64,000 nt of DNA from Thalassobius sp049116315. Its GTDB lineage: Bacteria; Pseudomonadota; Alphaproteobacteria; Rhodobacterales; Rhodobacteraceae. Positions 25,789 to 34,545 of the stretch are shown here, in pieces. The notes beneath the pieces were generated by a model. That model worked only from the letters and a program-made list of their open reading frames with translations. It was not told the DNA's origin and did no database searches. Numbering within the stretch: position 1 is the first letter of the stretch; each line of letters begins with the position of its first letter. The stretch covers positions 186,001 through 250,000 of the forward strand of contig JAGDZD010000017.1 of assembly GCA_049116315.1 (NCBI GenBank), written 5' to 3'. A program made the position numbers and the translations under genes.

Positions 25789-28341
25789 ATGAAAGACGCC
25801 GCCCCCCAAACCATCTACCTGTCCGACTATGCCGCTCCGGCCTATTTGGTCGACAGCGTTCATCTGACATTTCATTTGGCACCCAAAGCAACGCGGGTCA
25901 TCAGCAAAGTTGCCTTTCGTCCCAATCCCAAGGCCACCACTGATCAGTTTTTCCTGCACGGCGAACAGCTGAACCTGTTGTGGGCCAAGATTGACGGCGC
26001 CGAAGTTCAACCGACGCTGAGCGCAGAGGGCCTGACATGTGACGTCCCCGCCCAGCCCTTTGTCTGGGAAGCCGAAGTTGAAATCAGCCCTGAAACCAAC
26101 ACCGCCCTCGAGGGGCTTTATATGTCGGGTGGCATGTATTGCACCCAATGCGAGGCTGAAGGCTTTCGCAAGATCACCTATTACCCCGATCGCCCGGATG
26201 TGCTGAGCGTCTTTACCGTGCGGATCGAAAGCGACCTGCCAGTACTGCTGTCCAATGGCAATCCGGTGGATCAGGGCGACGGCTTTGCACAATGGCATGA
26301 CCCATGGCCCAAACCGGCCTACCTCTTTGCACTTGTGGGGGGGGACCTGGTCAACCATCCGGATCGTTTCACCACGCAATCAGGCAAAGACGTCGAGTTG
26401 AACATTTGGGTGCGCCCCGGTGACGAAGACAAATGCGCCTTTGGCATGCAGGCGCTAAAGCACTCCATGACTTGGGACGAAGAGGTCTATGGGCGCGAAT
26501 ATGATCTCGACATCTTTAACATTGTGGCCGTGGATGATTTCAACATGGGCGCGATGGAAAACAAGGGGCTGAACATTTTCAACAGCTCCTGCGTTCTGGC
26601 CTCGCCGGAAACCTCAACTGACGCCAATTTTGAGCGGATCGAAGCCATCATTGCGCATGAGTATTTCCACAACTGGACCGGCAACCGCATCACGTGCCGC
26701 GATTGGTTCCAGCTGTGCCTGAAAGAGGGGCTGACGGTTTATCGAGATGCCCAGTTCACTTCGGACATGCGTTCAGAGCCGGTGAAACGGATCGAGGATG
26801 TGATTGCGCTGCGCGGACGTCAGTTCCGCGAAGACAACGGCCCCCTCGCCCACCCCGTGCGCCCCGACAGCTTTGTCGAGATCAACAACTTCTACACGGC
26901 CACCGTCTATGAAAAAGGGGCCGAGTTGATCGGCATGCTGAAAACCCTTGTTGGGCATGATGATTACTATAAGGCGCTTGATCTTTATTTTGAGCGTCAC
27001 GACGGGGATGCCGCCACCATCGAAGATTGGTTGTCGGTGTTTTCCGAGGCCACGGGCCGCGATCTAACCCAGTTCAAACTGTGGTACGAACAGGCCGGCA
27101 CACCGCGCCTGTCTGTGACCGATGACTATCAAGACGGCACCTATACGTTGACCTTTGCGCAATCCACACCGGCCACCCCCGGTCAGACCCACAAAGATCC
27201 GCGTGTCATTCCAATTGCGGTGGGCTTGCTGAACCCCAATGGCGACGAGGTGGTGCCCACCACCATTCTTGAAATGACCCAAGCTGAACAAAGCTTCCGT
27301 TTTGAAGGGCTCAGCGCCAAACCTGTGCCATCGATCCTGCGCGCCTTCTCAGCCCCGGTCATTTTGCAGCGTGACACCACCAACGCCGAGCGCGCCTTTT
27401 TGCTGGCCCATGACACTGACCCGTTCAACAAATGGGAATCGGGTCGCGATCTGGCCCGCTCTGGTCTGATTGCCATGATCAAAGATGGCGCCGCCCCGGA
27501 TCAAGCCTATCTCGAAGCCATCACCGAAGTGCTGCGCGATGACAACTTGGATCCGGCGTTCCGGGCCCTGACCCTTGGTCTGCCCAGCCAGGAAGATTTG
27601 GCCCAAAGCCTGTTCGACCAAGGTCACACCCCAGATCCTCAGGCGATCTGGCAGGCGCTGGAAACACTGAAACAGGCACTGGCGCAGCACCTGCAAGATG
27701 TGTTGCCGCGGATTTATGCCCAATACCAAGTCAGCGAGGCCTACCGGCCTGATGCGGATCAAGCCAGCGCCCGCGCCTTGGCCAATGCCGCCTTGGCGCT
27801 GATTTCGCGCACGGATGGCGGGGCGCTGGCGCAAACGCAATATGACGCGGCTGACAACATGACCCAGCAATTGGCCGCACTGGCTTGCTTGATTGGCGCG
27901 GGCAAAGGCGATCAGGCTGTGGCCGCCTTTTATGAGCAATGGAAAGACGACCGTTTGGTGATCGACAAATGGTTTGGGTTGCAGATTGGTTATGCTGACC
28001 CCGCCAATGCCGTCGAGGCGGCGCGCCGTCTGACCGCTCATCCCGATTTCACAATGAAGAACCCCAACCGGTTCCGCGCCACATTGGGGGCGATGGCGGG
28101 TCACGCTGCGGGCTTCCACTCGGTGGATGGCTCTGGCTATGCGCTGCTGGCAGATTGGTTGATCCAATTGGATCCATTGAATCCACAGACCACGGCTCGC
28201 ATGTGTTCCGCCTTTGAAACATGGAAGCGCTATGACGCAGACCGCCAGGCCCTGATCGCAGCGCAGTTGGACCGCATTCTGGCGCAAGACAGCCTGAGCC
28301 GCGACACCACAGAGATGCTCACCCGCATTCGCGGCGCTTAA
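25789..28341 (+). CDS. pepN: Aminopeptidase N
   Basis: An 850-residue M1 zinc aminopeptidase of the bacterial PepN type. The start MKDAAPQTIYLSDY follows GAGGAG at 7 bp; the open frame extends 30 codons further but without coding character. It has the exopeptidase motif GAMEN at residues 254-258, the zinc site H290-E-Y-F-H294 and the third ligand Glu313 (CLKEGLTVYRD). The C-terminal half (about 430-850) is the beta-sandwich plus the alpha-helical domain of PepN. It trims N-terminal residues from cytosolic peptides. It is followed by a strong terminator and appears monocistronic. Confidence 0.97.
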   Translation: MKDAAPQTIYLSDYAAPAYLVDSVHLTFHLAPKATRVISKVAFRPNPKATTDQFFLHGEQLNLLWAKIDGAEVQPTLSAEGLTCDVPAQPFVWEAEVEISPETNTALEGLYMSGGMYCTQCEAEGFRKITYYPDRPDVLSVFTVRIESDLPVLLSNGNPVDQGDGFAQWHDPWPKPAYLFALVGGDLVNHPDRFTTQSGKDVELNIWVRPGDEDKCAFGMQALKHSMTWDEEVYGREYDLDIFNIVAVDDFNMGAMENKGLNIFNSSCVLASPETSTDANFERIEAIIAHEYFHNWTGNRITCRDWFQLCLKEGLTVYRDAQFTSDMRSEPVKRIEDVIALRGRQFREDNGPLAHPVRPDSFVEINNFYTATVYEKGAELIGMLKTLVGHDDYYKALDLYFERHDGDAATIEDWLSVFSEATGRDLTQFKLWYEQAGTPRLSVTDDYQDGTYTLTFAQSTPATPGQTHKDPRVIPIAVGLLNPNGDEVVPTTILEMTQAEQSFRFEGLSAKPVPSILRAFSAPVILQRDTTNAERAFLLAHDTDPFNKWESGRDLARSGLIAMIKDGAAPDQAYLEAITEVLRDDNLDPAFRALTLGLPSQEDLAQSLFDQGHTPDPQAIWQALETLKQALAQHLQDVLPRIYAQYQVSEAYRPDADQASARALANAALALISRTDGGALAQTQYDAADNMTQQLAALACLIGAGKGDQAVAAFYEQWKDDRLVIDKWFGLQIGYADPANAVEAARRLTAHPDFTMKNPNRFRATLGAMAGHAAGFHSVDGSGYALLADWLIQLDPLNPQTTARMCSAFETWKRYDADRQALIAAQLDRILAQDSLSRDTTEMLTRIRGA

Positions 28342-28355
28342 TCTCAACGCAGTGC

Positions 28356-28397
28356 CCTTGCCCAACCCATTTAATTTCGGTTGGGCAAGGTATTTTT
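28356..28397 (+). terminator. Terminator of pepN
   Basis: A perfect 12-bp stem, CCTTGCCCAACC (28356-28367) with GGTTGGGCAAGG (28379-28390), 11-nt loop, followed by TATTTTT. It lies 14 bp after the pepN stop. Confidence 0.9.
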
Positions 28398-28448
28398 CAG
28401 ACATTTACCCGGCTTTCATTGTATCCTGTAATTGCATGAGGCGATGAC

Positions 28449-28889
28449 ATGACACGTAAAGCGGAATATCACTTTGATGGGTTGAACCCGTTGCAATGGG
28501 CCAAGCTGATGGCGCTTGGGGCCCTGTGGGTGGCGCTTTTCATGATCGCCAGTCAATTGGCCGTGTGGGAAGGGATTGTGTTGATCACGATGATCTCGAT
28601 CTTTACCGCGATGGTGTGGCGCCAGATCATGACGTCGATCCGTTCGGGCTGCTGGCTGACCGACAGCCACTTTCACGTCTATCTTGATCAAAAACAGTGG
28701 TCCTTCCCATTGTCGGGGATCGCCGGCTTCAAAGGGCGGCGAAATGCCTTTTCCATGCGCCCCCCACAGTTGGAACTGATTTCAGGCCGGCAGGTCACCT
28801 TGCCGATCACCGCAATCCCCCCCGCCGCTCAGCTCGCGCGTTGGTTTGCCGACAGCGCCATTCACGTCGAATCTCTGTCCAAGCGCTGA
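28449..28889 (+). CDS. Small membrane protein of unknown function
   Basis: A 146-residue protein with two adjacent membrane helices (about residues 17-38 and 41-58; AKLMALGALWVALFMIASQ and EGIVLITMISIFTAMVW) followed by an 85-residue cytoplasmic or periplasmic tail rich in beta-strand character (WLTDSHFHVYLDQKQWSFPL, then GIAGFKGRRNAFSMRPP and LELISGRQVTLP). The layout of a helical hairpin plus a strand-rich domain recalls bacterial PH-like membrane proteins, but I cannot confirm that. The gene follows the pepN terminator and so has its own promoter. Codon use resembles its neighbours. Confidence 0.7.
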   Translation: MTRKAEYHFDGLNPLQWAKLMALGALWVALFMIASQLAVWEGIVLITMISIFTAMVWRQIMTSIRSGCWLTDSHFHVYLDQKQWSFPLSGIAGFKGRRNAFSMRPPQLELISGRQVTLPITAIPPAAQLARWFADSAIHVESLSKR

Positions 28890-29137
28890 GCGCAACTGAC
28901 CCGAGGTCACCCAACGTTTGCGTCAAGGAAATCTCGACGATCGTCAAAATCCCGACGAAACCCACCGCCCCGCGCCACATTCTGCCCCAAATCCATTGTT
29001 TTTCACCTTTTTCAGGGAAATCGGGTTCAATTTGGGCATGAATTGAGCCCGCAATCACCGTGCAGCCGCCATGTTTCCGCCCGAAATGACCCGCAAGTTA
29101 GTCGAACGAACGATAACCTGTCTGTGTGATTGAGATT

Positions 29138-30418
29138 ATGAACCAGTTGAATTTTTTCCAGTCTACCACCCTCACGTCCTTGACGGGTCGTCTGTTGGGT
29201 CGGATGCGGACCGCCAAGCCGCGGACCTCATCCGACCTTGTAATTCCGCAAACCTCTGCCCATCCCTCGACCCAGCATCTGGACATTCCAATTGCCCCGC
29301 AAAGTGACGAAGGGGCGCAGCGCGCCCGCCTCGAAGCGCGCGGCCAGTTTTTGGCGCGCCAAGACCGGTGGGAAGAGCTGAGCCGTGAAATCCGCCAATA
29401 TGATCAGGATCGCGCCACCACGCCCGGCGGCATGTCTTGCGCAGAGTTGCTGGCCATTGGCGCCCGCGCCGATGTGGTGCGCCCCGTCAGCATCGCGCTG
29501 AACGACCCCGGTTTGATGGCCAAACACGCCCCTCGCAACGGTCTGGTCGATCTCGAGCGTATGCTCGAAGAATACGATGATGACTATGGCATCGCTTTGG
29601 TGGTGATCAACGCCTATATCGATGTGGCTTGGTCTTGGCGCGGCGAAGGCTGGGCCCAAGACGTGGCCCCTTCGCACTGGCGCAAGTTTCAACAAAAAAT
29701 GCAACGAGCAGAAGCGCTTTTGGATCGTTTTTGCCCGTTCGAACTCAACAGCCCCGCCCTTGCCGCGACCCGATGTGCCCTGCTTGCCGCACAGGATCGC
29801 GCGCACTCCCGTATCCTTGATGACTATCAAGATCTGATCGAACTTGACCCCACAAACCCGCGCCATATGCGGGCCTTGGGAAATCACCTGCTGCCCAGGT
29901 GGTTCGGTTCGTATCAAAAGATCGAGGTCGCCGCGCGCCAAGTCAGCGTGTTGACCGAGGATATCTGGGGGGCCGGTGGCTATGCCTGGGTCTATCTGGA
30001 TGCGATCAGCGTTGATCCAGAGGCTATCCATCTGGTGGACCCAGCGCTATTTGCCGAAGGATTGAAAGACATCCTTGCCCGCAACGACGATCAACATACC
30101 GCGAATATGCTGGCGGCGTTCTGCGCGGTGACCCTTTCGCAAGCGGAGTTTCAGCACAGCAAGTTTCGCGACCACGCCGCAGAGCTTGCCGCCAACTTTG
30201 ATTGGATTTTGCGCGGCCATCTGCGCGAAGTGCATCCGCTGATCTGGGCCGAGGCCGAACTGGGCTTGGCCCCGCAAAAACAATCCCTGCCGCTGGAAAC
30301 CTTGATCCAACGTGGCAAAACCAAAGCACTCTCTTCTGTGGCCGAGATGTTTCGACAGGCGCTGGACGCCGGGTTGAAAGTCACCTTCCGCCCCGAAGGC
30401 ATATCCATGACCAAATGA
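29138..30418 (+). CDS. Conserved hypothetical protein, helical, 426 residues
   Basis: A soluble protein starting MNQLNFFQSTT (an in-frame GTG four codons upstream is an alternative; neither has a strong ribosome site). It lacks a signal peptide or membrane segment. After a basic, probably disordered N-terminus (residues 1-60) the chain is almost entirely alpha-helical with TPR-like pairs, for example RWEELSREIRQYDQDR, ILDDYQDLIELDPTNPRHMR and EEYDDDYGIALVVINAYIDVAWSWRG. I do not recognise a named family. It is flanked by a 248-bp gap upstream and a strong terminator downstream, and so is probably monocistronic. Confidence 0.7.
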   Translation: MNQLNFFQSTTLTSLTGRLLGRMRTAKPRTSSDLVIPQTSAHPSTQHLDIPIAPQSDEGAQRARLEARGQFLARQDRWEELSREIRQYDQDRATTPGGMSCAELLAIGARADVVRPVSIALNDPGLMAKHAPRNGLVDLERMLEEYDDDYGIALVVINAYIDVAWSWRGEGWAQDVAPSHWRKFQQKMQRAEALLDRFCPFELNSPALAATRCALLAAQDRAHSRILDDYQDLIELDPTNPRHMRALGNHLLPRWFGSYQKIEVAARQVSVLTEDIWGAGGYAWVYLDAISVDPEAIHLVDPALFAEGLKDILARNDDQHTANMLAAFCAVTLSQAEFQHSKFRDHAAELAANFDWILRGHLREVHPLIWAEAELGLAPQKQSLPLETLIQRGKTKALSSVAEMFRQALDAGLKVTFRPEGISMTK

Positions 30419-30469
30419 CGACTGCCTAACAAACGCTTGGGGCAGATCCTTTTGCCCCAAGCCACCTAT

Positions 30470-30505
30470 ACGCGCCTCCCCTTTGGGGTCAGGCGCGTTT
30501 TTTTT
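30470..30505 (+). terminator. Terminator after the 426-residue protein gene
   Basis: Stem ACGCGCCT (30470-30477) with AGGCGCGT (30491-30498), an inner CCCC-TTT-GGGG hairpin, and eight T residues. A second hairpin, CTTGGGGCA and TGCCCCAAG (about 30436-30461), stands just upstream. Confidence 0.92.
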
Positions 30506-30612
30506 CGGCTCAGGGCCGTCTGGAACTGGGCTGCCCCTTGCTCCGGGGTCGCCGCTGACTTAGAACGCTGGACAAACTGTATGACCACAGCAAGACCAAG
30601 GACGCATCCGAC

Positions 30613-32124
30613 ATGCTTGACCTGACTTATGAGACCCCAAAACCCAAAGTGATTGCTGGTGCAAAGCACGACTGGGAACTTGTCATCGGCCTAGAAGTCC
30701 ACGCACAGGTTAGCTCGAATGCCAAGCTGTTCTCGGGAGCCTCCACAACCTTTGGCGCCGAACCCAATTCCAACGTGGCCTTTGTTGATTCCGCCATGCC
30801 CGGCATGCTGCCCGTGATCAACGAATATTGCGTTGAACAAGCGGTGCGCACAGGTCTTGGCCTAAAGGCTGACATCAACCTGATGTCGGCGTTTGATCGC
30901 AAGAACTACTTCTACCCCGATTTGCCACAGGGCTATCAGATTTCCCAACTTTATCACCCCATTGTGGGCGAAGGCGAAATTCTGGTGGATATGGAACCCG
31001 GTGTTGCCCGTTTGGTGCGAGTAGAGCGGATCCACCTGGAGCAAGATGCGGGCAAGTCGATCCACGACATGGATCCCAACATGTCCTTTGTGGATCTGAA
31101 CCGCACCGGCGTGGCGTTGATGGAAATTGTCAGCCGCCCCGACATTCGCGGCCCTGAAGAGGCTGCCGCCTATGTGACCAAGCTGCGCCAGATCCTGCGC
31201 TATCTGGGCACCTGTGACGGCAACATGCAAAACGGGTCGATGCGCGCGGATGTGAACGTCTCTGTCTGCCTGCCCGGGCAATACGAAAAGTATCAAGAGA
31301 CCCAAGATTTCAGCCATCTCGGCACCCGCTGCGAAATCAAGAACATGAACTCGATGCGGTTCATTCAGGCCGCAATCGAAGTGGAAGCGCGCCGCCAGAT
31401 CGCCATCGTCGAAGCCGGCGGCAAAGTGGATCAAGAGACACGTCTTTATGATCCGGACAAGAACGAAACCCGCTCGATGCGCTCCAAAGAAGAAGCGCAT
31501 GACTATCGGTATTTCCCGTGTCCCGACCTCCTGCCCCTCGAGATCGAGCAGGGCTGGGTGGACGATATCGCCAACACGCTTCCCGAACTGCCAGACGCCA
31601 AAAAAGCGCGGTTTGTCAGCGATTTCAAACTCTCGGAATATGATGCGAGCGTTTTGACCGCCGAAGTAGAAGCGGCGAATTACTTTGAACAGGTTGCCGA
31701 AGGCCGCGACGGTAAAATGGCCGCCAACTGGGTCATCAATGAATTGTTTGGTCGCCTTAAGAAAGACGACAAAGACATCGCCGACAGCCCAGTCTCGCCT
31801 GAACAACTGGGCAAGGTGATCGGTCTGATCAGCTCGGACACAATTTCCGGCAAAATCGCCAAAGATCTGTTTGAAATCATCTACACCGAAGGTGGCGACC
31901 CTGAAAAAGTTGTCGAAGAGCGGGGCATGAAACAGGTGACGGACACCGGCGCAATCGAAGCGGCGGTGGATCAGGTAATTGCCGACAACCCCGATCAAGT
32001 CGAAAAAGCGAAACAAAATCCCAAACTGGCAGGCTGGTTCGTGGGTCAGGTGATGAAGGCCACGGGCGGCAAAGCCAACCCCAAGGCCGTCAATCAACTG
32101 GTCGCCCAAAAACTGGGCTTGTAA
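30613..32124 (+). CDS. gatB: Asp-tRNA(Asn)/Glu-tRNA(Gln) amidotransferase subunit B
   Basis: A 503-residue GatB. It begins with a family-typical segment after a 20-residue lead: WELVIGLEVHAQVSSNAKLF, then DSAMPGMLPVIN, FDRKNYFYPDLPQGYQISQ and MRADVNVSVC. The C-terminal helical and YqeY-like domain ends VNQLVAQKLGL. With GatA and GatC it converts misacylated Glu-tRNA(Gln) and Asp-tRNA(Asn) to the correct aminoacyl-tRNAs; GatB binds the tRNA and phosphorylates the side-chain carboxyl. gatA and gatC are not in this window. A double hairpin with a T run follows the stop. Confidence 0.98.
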   Translation: MLDLTYETPKPKVIAGAKHDWELVIGLEVHAQVSSNAKLFSGASTTFGAEPNSNVAFVDSAMPGMLPVINEYCVEQAVRTGLGLKADINLMSAFDRKNYFYPDLPQGYQISQLYHPIVGEGEILVDMEPGVARLVRVERIHLEQDAGKSIHDMDPNMSFVDLNRTGVALMEIVSRPDIRGPEEAAAYVTKLRQILRYLGTCDGNMQNGSMRADVNVSVCLPGQYEKYQETQDFSHLGTRCEIKNMNSMRFIQAAIEVEARRQIAIVEAGGKVDQETRLYDPDKNETRSMRSKEEAHDYRYFPCPDLLPLEIEQGWVDDIANTLPELPDAKKARFVSDFKLSEYDASVLTAEVEAANYFEQVAEGRDGKMAANWVINELFGRLKKDDKDIADSPVSPEQLGKVIGLISSDTISGKIAKDLFEIIYTEGGDPEKVVEERGMKQVTDTGAIEAAVDQVIADNPDQVEKAKQNPKLAGWFVGQVMKATGGKANPKAVNQLVAQKLGL

Positions 32125-32138
32125 CGCGTGATCCAGCG

Positions 32139-32207
32139 GAGCGCGCCCCATGGGCGCGCACAGGATGAGCACTTCGTGCGTGTCAAAGGGGGCGATGCCC
32201 CCTTTTT
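32139..32207 (+). terminator. Two hairpins ending the gatB transcript
   Basis: First hairpin GCGCGCCC-CAT-GGGCGCGC (32141-32159). Second hairpin AAAGGGGGC (32185-32193), loop GAT, GCCCCCTTT (32197-32205), running into five T residues. The second is a standard intrinsic terminator. Confidence 0.85.
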
Positions 32208-32368
32208 CTATCCGCAATCGCCGCGCCTTGATCTGAACGCCATAGATCTCCAACGCCGCCCACCCGAAGGGAAGTGGCAGCGCCAATTCCCTGAGATATC
32301 TGCGCGCCTTGCAAAGGCGCTCCATTTGGTAAAGTCTCGCCAAACACGCCAACCAGAGGTGTTTTCAC

Positions 32369-32845
32369 ATGCCCCAGCCAGAGGTTTTCCGTTCGTCGCC
32401 CTTACAGGTTTTGCCCGAGTGGATTGATTACAATGGCCATATGAACATGGCCTATTATTCCGTGCTCTTTGATCTTGGCGCAGATCAGGCCTTTGCGCAG
32501 TTGGGCCTAGGGCCACGCTACGCTGAGGCGCGCAAGATGACGACCTATGCCGCGGATTTTCGCATTCGCTATCTCAAAGAGCTCCATGTCGGCGCGCATG
32601 TGCAGGTCGGCTTTCAGATGCTTGCGGCCGATTCCAAGCGGTTTCATTTCTGCCAATGGCTGTGGCATGAAGACGGTTGGTTATCTGCCACTGGCGAAGG
32701 TCTGACGCTTCACGTTGATATGGGCGGCCCCAAAGTGGTGCCTTTCCCCGAGGATATTGCCAATAACCTGCGCGCAATGTGCACCCGGCACAGTGCTCTT
32801 GAGGTGCCTGCCTTTGTTGGCAGCCCCCTAGGAATCCCAAGTTAA
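32369..32845 (+). CDS. Acyl-CoA thioesterase family protein (hotdog fold)
   Basis: A 158-residue protein of the 4-hydroxybenzoyl-CoA/YbgC thioesterase type. The active-site region WIDYNGHMNMAYYSVLFD (about residues 18-35) fits D-x2-G-H-x-N-x3-Y of the family, and FRIRYLKELHVGAHVQVGFQ is the second core strand pair. It should hydrolyse an acyl-CoA or a carnitine-like thioester; the substrate is unknown. The 244-bp gap to gatB holds a terminator, so it is probably expressed on its own. Confidence 0.85.
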   Translation: MPQPEVFRSSPLQVLPEWIDYNGHMNMAYYSVLFDLGADQAFAQLGLGPRYAEARKMTTYAADFRIRYLKELHVGAHVQVGFQMLAADSKRFHFCQWLWHEDGWLSATGEGLTLHVDMGGPKVVPFPEDIANNLRAMCTRHSALEVPAFVGSPLGIPS

Positions 32846-32940
32846 TCCAATCCAATACGCCGATGTGATTGCCGTCTAAGACCATTTGATCTTAGCTGGT
32901 GGCATTGTTAGAATGACGCGATTTTATCGTAGGTTTTCAG

Positions 32941-33483
32941 ATGACAGTTTATGACTACAAAGTGGTTCCCGCCCCGAGCAAAGGCCAAAAGGTCAAAGGC
33001 ATAAAGACACCCGAAGGCCGCTTTGCACACACCGTTGAGCAGGTTCTAAATCTTATGGCCGCCAGCGGTTGGGAATTTCAGCGGGCCGAGACTTTGCCCA
33101 GCGAAGAACGACAGGGCCTCACTCAGACGCACACGGCCTTCCGCTCGGTTCTGGTGTTCCGCCGCCCACAGGCCTCGACCGCGGCGTCAGAGCAAACAAA
33201 CGTGACACCCTTGGCCATTGCGGCCCCTGCCCCCGTCGAGCCGCTGGAGCCGCTGGAGCCGCTGGAGCCGCTGGAGCCGCTGGAAGATCCAGCCCAGCCC
33301 GCACCAGAAAGCAAGGACACAGAAGAAAAACCGCGCGCCCCCGCCCCCCGGATCTTCAGCGGCCCTTCAGAACCCGAAGACGATGCTTCGATCACTGAAG
33401 AAGAGCTTGAAGAGGAAGACAGCGAAATGGGGGATGTTTTGCGCGATCGCGTGGCTCAGTTGATGGACAAGGCGAAAACCTAA
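32941..33483 (+). CDS. DUF4177 domain protein with Pro-Leu-Glu repeats
   Basis: A 180-residue protein. The N-terminal 70 residues match DUF4177 (YDYKVVPAPSKG, EQVLNLMAASGWEFQRAETLP, TAFRSVLVFRRP), a small domain of unknown function. The rest is low complexity: an Ala/Pro stretch, then PLE repeated (residues about 100-115) and a long acidic tail (SITEEELEEEDSEMGD) ending in a basic-hydrophobic helix. A 9-bp DNA repeat encodes the PLE run. The tail is probably disordered and could be a charged interaction segment. The gene stands alone between two gaps of 95 and 159 bp. Confidence 0.8.
   Translation: MTVYDYKVVPAPSKGQKVKGIKTPEGRFAHTVEQVLNLMAASGWEFQRAETLPSEERQGLTQTHTAFRSVLVFRRPQASTAASEQTNVTPLAIAAPAPVEPLEPLEPLEPLEPLEDPAQPAPESKDTEEKPRAPAPRIFSGPSEPEDDASITEEELEEEDSEMGDVLRDRVAQLMDKAKT
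33241..33285 (+). repeat. Five tandem 9-bp repeats within the DUF4177 gene
   Basis: Unit CCGCTGGAG is repeated four times exactly, and a fifth copy ends in GAA. It is in frame and encodes Pro-Leu-Glu. The near-identity at third positions suggests recent slippage expansion; a change in copy number would keep the frame. Confidence 0.92.
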
Positions 33484-33642
33484 CGCAACTCAATCTCCCC
33501 AGTTCTGCCCTGTGTTGTTGGGGTCTGTTGGCGGTTACGTTTGTGTGAACTTTTCAAATTTTGCGCAGATATCGCAACAATCCCCCTTCAATCTCGGCGC
33601 ATTTAGTCTAAACTCTATCGTCCGAGTCGAATAGGTGATCCC

Positions 33643-34275
33643 ATGGATAAAGCAGACCCCTTTGGGTTCAATATGTCGGTCAAGTCGGCAAAGAAGAAGA
33701 ACCCACGTGGCCGCCGTACATTGTCAGGCGCTTCTGAAACCTCTGTGCGTGTGTGTGAACACGACGGATGCGAAGAAGCGGGCAAATACCGCGCGCCCAA
33801 AGCTCCGGATGTATTGGACGAATTTCTGTGGTTCTGCAAAGACCACGTGCGTGAATACAATCAAAAATGGAGCTTTTTTGATGGGAAAACTGAGGCGGAA
33901 ATGAACGCCCAGAATTCCAAAGACAAGGTTTGGGAACGCGAAACCAAACGGATGGAAGATCCCGAAACCAGGGCTTGGGCCCGATTGGGCATCGAGGATC
34001 CGCATCAGGTTCTGGGCGGCAACGCCACGCAAAACCCGGGCAAAAACGGTGGTTCCGCCAACACCAGCCGCCGCCTGCCCCCGACCGAACGCCGCGCGAT
34101 CGAAATTTTGGAGACCACGGATCAGGCCACCAAAGCCGAAATTCGCAAGTCTTACAAAAAGCTGATCAAAGTGCTGCACCCCGACATGAACGGGGGCGAT
34201 CGCAGCCAGGAAGAGCAACTGCAATTGGTTGTTTGGGCCTGGGACCAGATCAAAGACAGCCGCAGCTTCAAATAA
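33643..34275 (+). CDS. J-domain protein with N-terminal Cys/His cluster
   Basis: A 210-residue protein. The C-terminal 65 residues form a J domain: RRAIEILETTDQATKAEIR, SYKKLIKVLHPDMNGGDR with the HPD tripeptide at 179-181, then WAWDQIKDSRSF. It should stimulate DnaK ATPase. The N-terminal half carries Cys38, His40, Cys43, Cys65 and His68 (VCEHDGC and WFCKDH), which could bind zinc, followed by a basic and Asn-rich linker. It has no G/F region or DnaJ zinc-finger domain, so it is not DnaJ itself. A UUCG-loop terminator follows, then cobS 270 bp later. Confidence 0.88.
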   Translation: MDKADPFGFNMSVKSAKKKNPRGRRTLSGASETSVRVCEHDGCEEAGKYRAPKAPDVLDEFLWFCKDHVREYNQKWSFFDGKTEAEMNAQNSKDKVWERETKRMEDPETRAWARLGIEDPHQVLGGNATQNPGKNGGSANTSRRLPPTERRAIEILETTDQATKAEIRKSYKKLIKVLHPDMNGGDRSQEEQLQLVVWAWDQIKDSRSFK

Positions 34276-34280
34276 TTTCA

Positions 34281-34305
34281 AACGCGCCCTTCGGGGCGCG
34301 TTTTT
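34281..34305 (+). terminator. UUCG tetraloop terminator of the J-domain gene
   Basis: AACGCGCCC (34281-34289), TTCG loop, GGGCGCGTT (34294-34302), continuing as a T run to 34305. It lies 5 bp after the stop. Confidence 0.95.
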
Positions 34306-34545
34306 CATGCCGGCTGCGTGACTGCCCCGACGCGACCCCGACTTTGCGTTTAAAACAAAGGATGCTGCCAACATCTGTGGCGGTGCGCCTCGGTGCCCGC
34401 CCCGGCGACGGCTCGCATAAACTTGCGCACCGCTTTGGCAGAGAATTCTGCCCGCCCCCCTTGCTCTTGGCGATCAAATAAGGCACCAACTCCTTCGGAG
34501 CCATTCGCTCTTTCTGATGAAGTGATTTTGAGAAGTCGGACACCC

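Noticed and set aside
30862..32352. A 496-codon minus-strand frame opposite gatB
   Set aside because: gatB is unambiguous; the antisense frame shows no motif or start signal.
32125..32368. Possible tRNA or small RNA in the gap after gatB
   Set aside because: The hairpins are explained by a terminator, and no cloverleaf with a TTC-type arm was found.
33241..33285. Possible CRISPR or direct-repeat array
   Set aside because: The units are 9 bp, contiguous, in frame and without spacers; this is a coding microsatellite.
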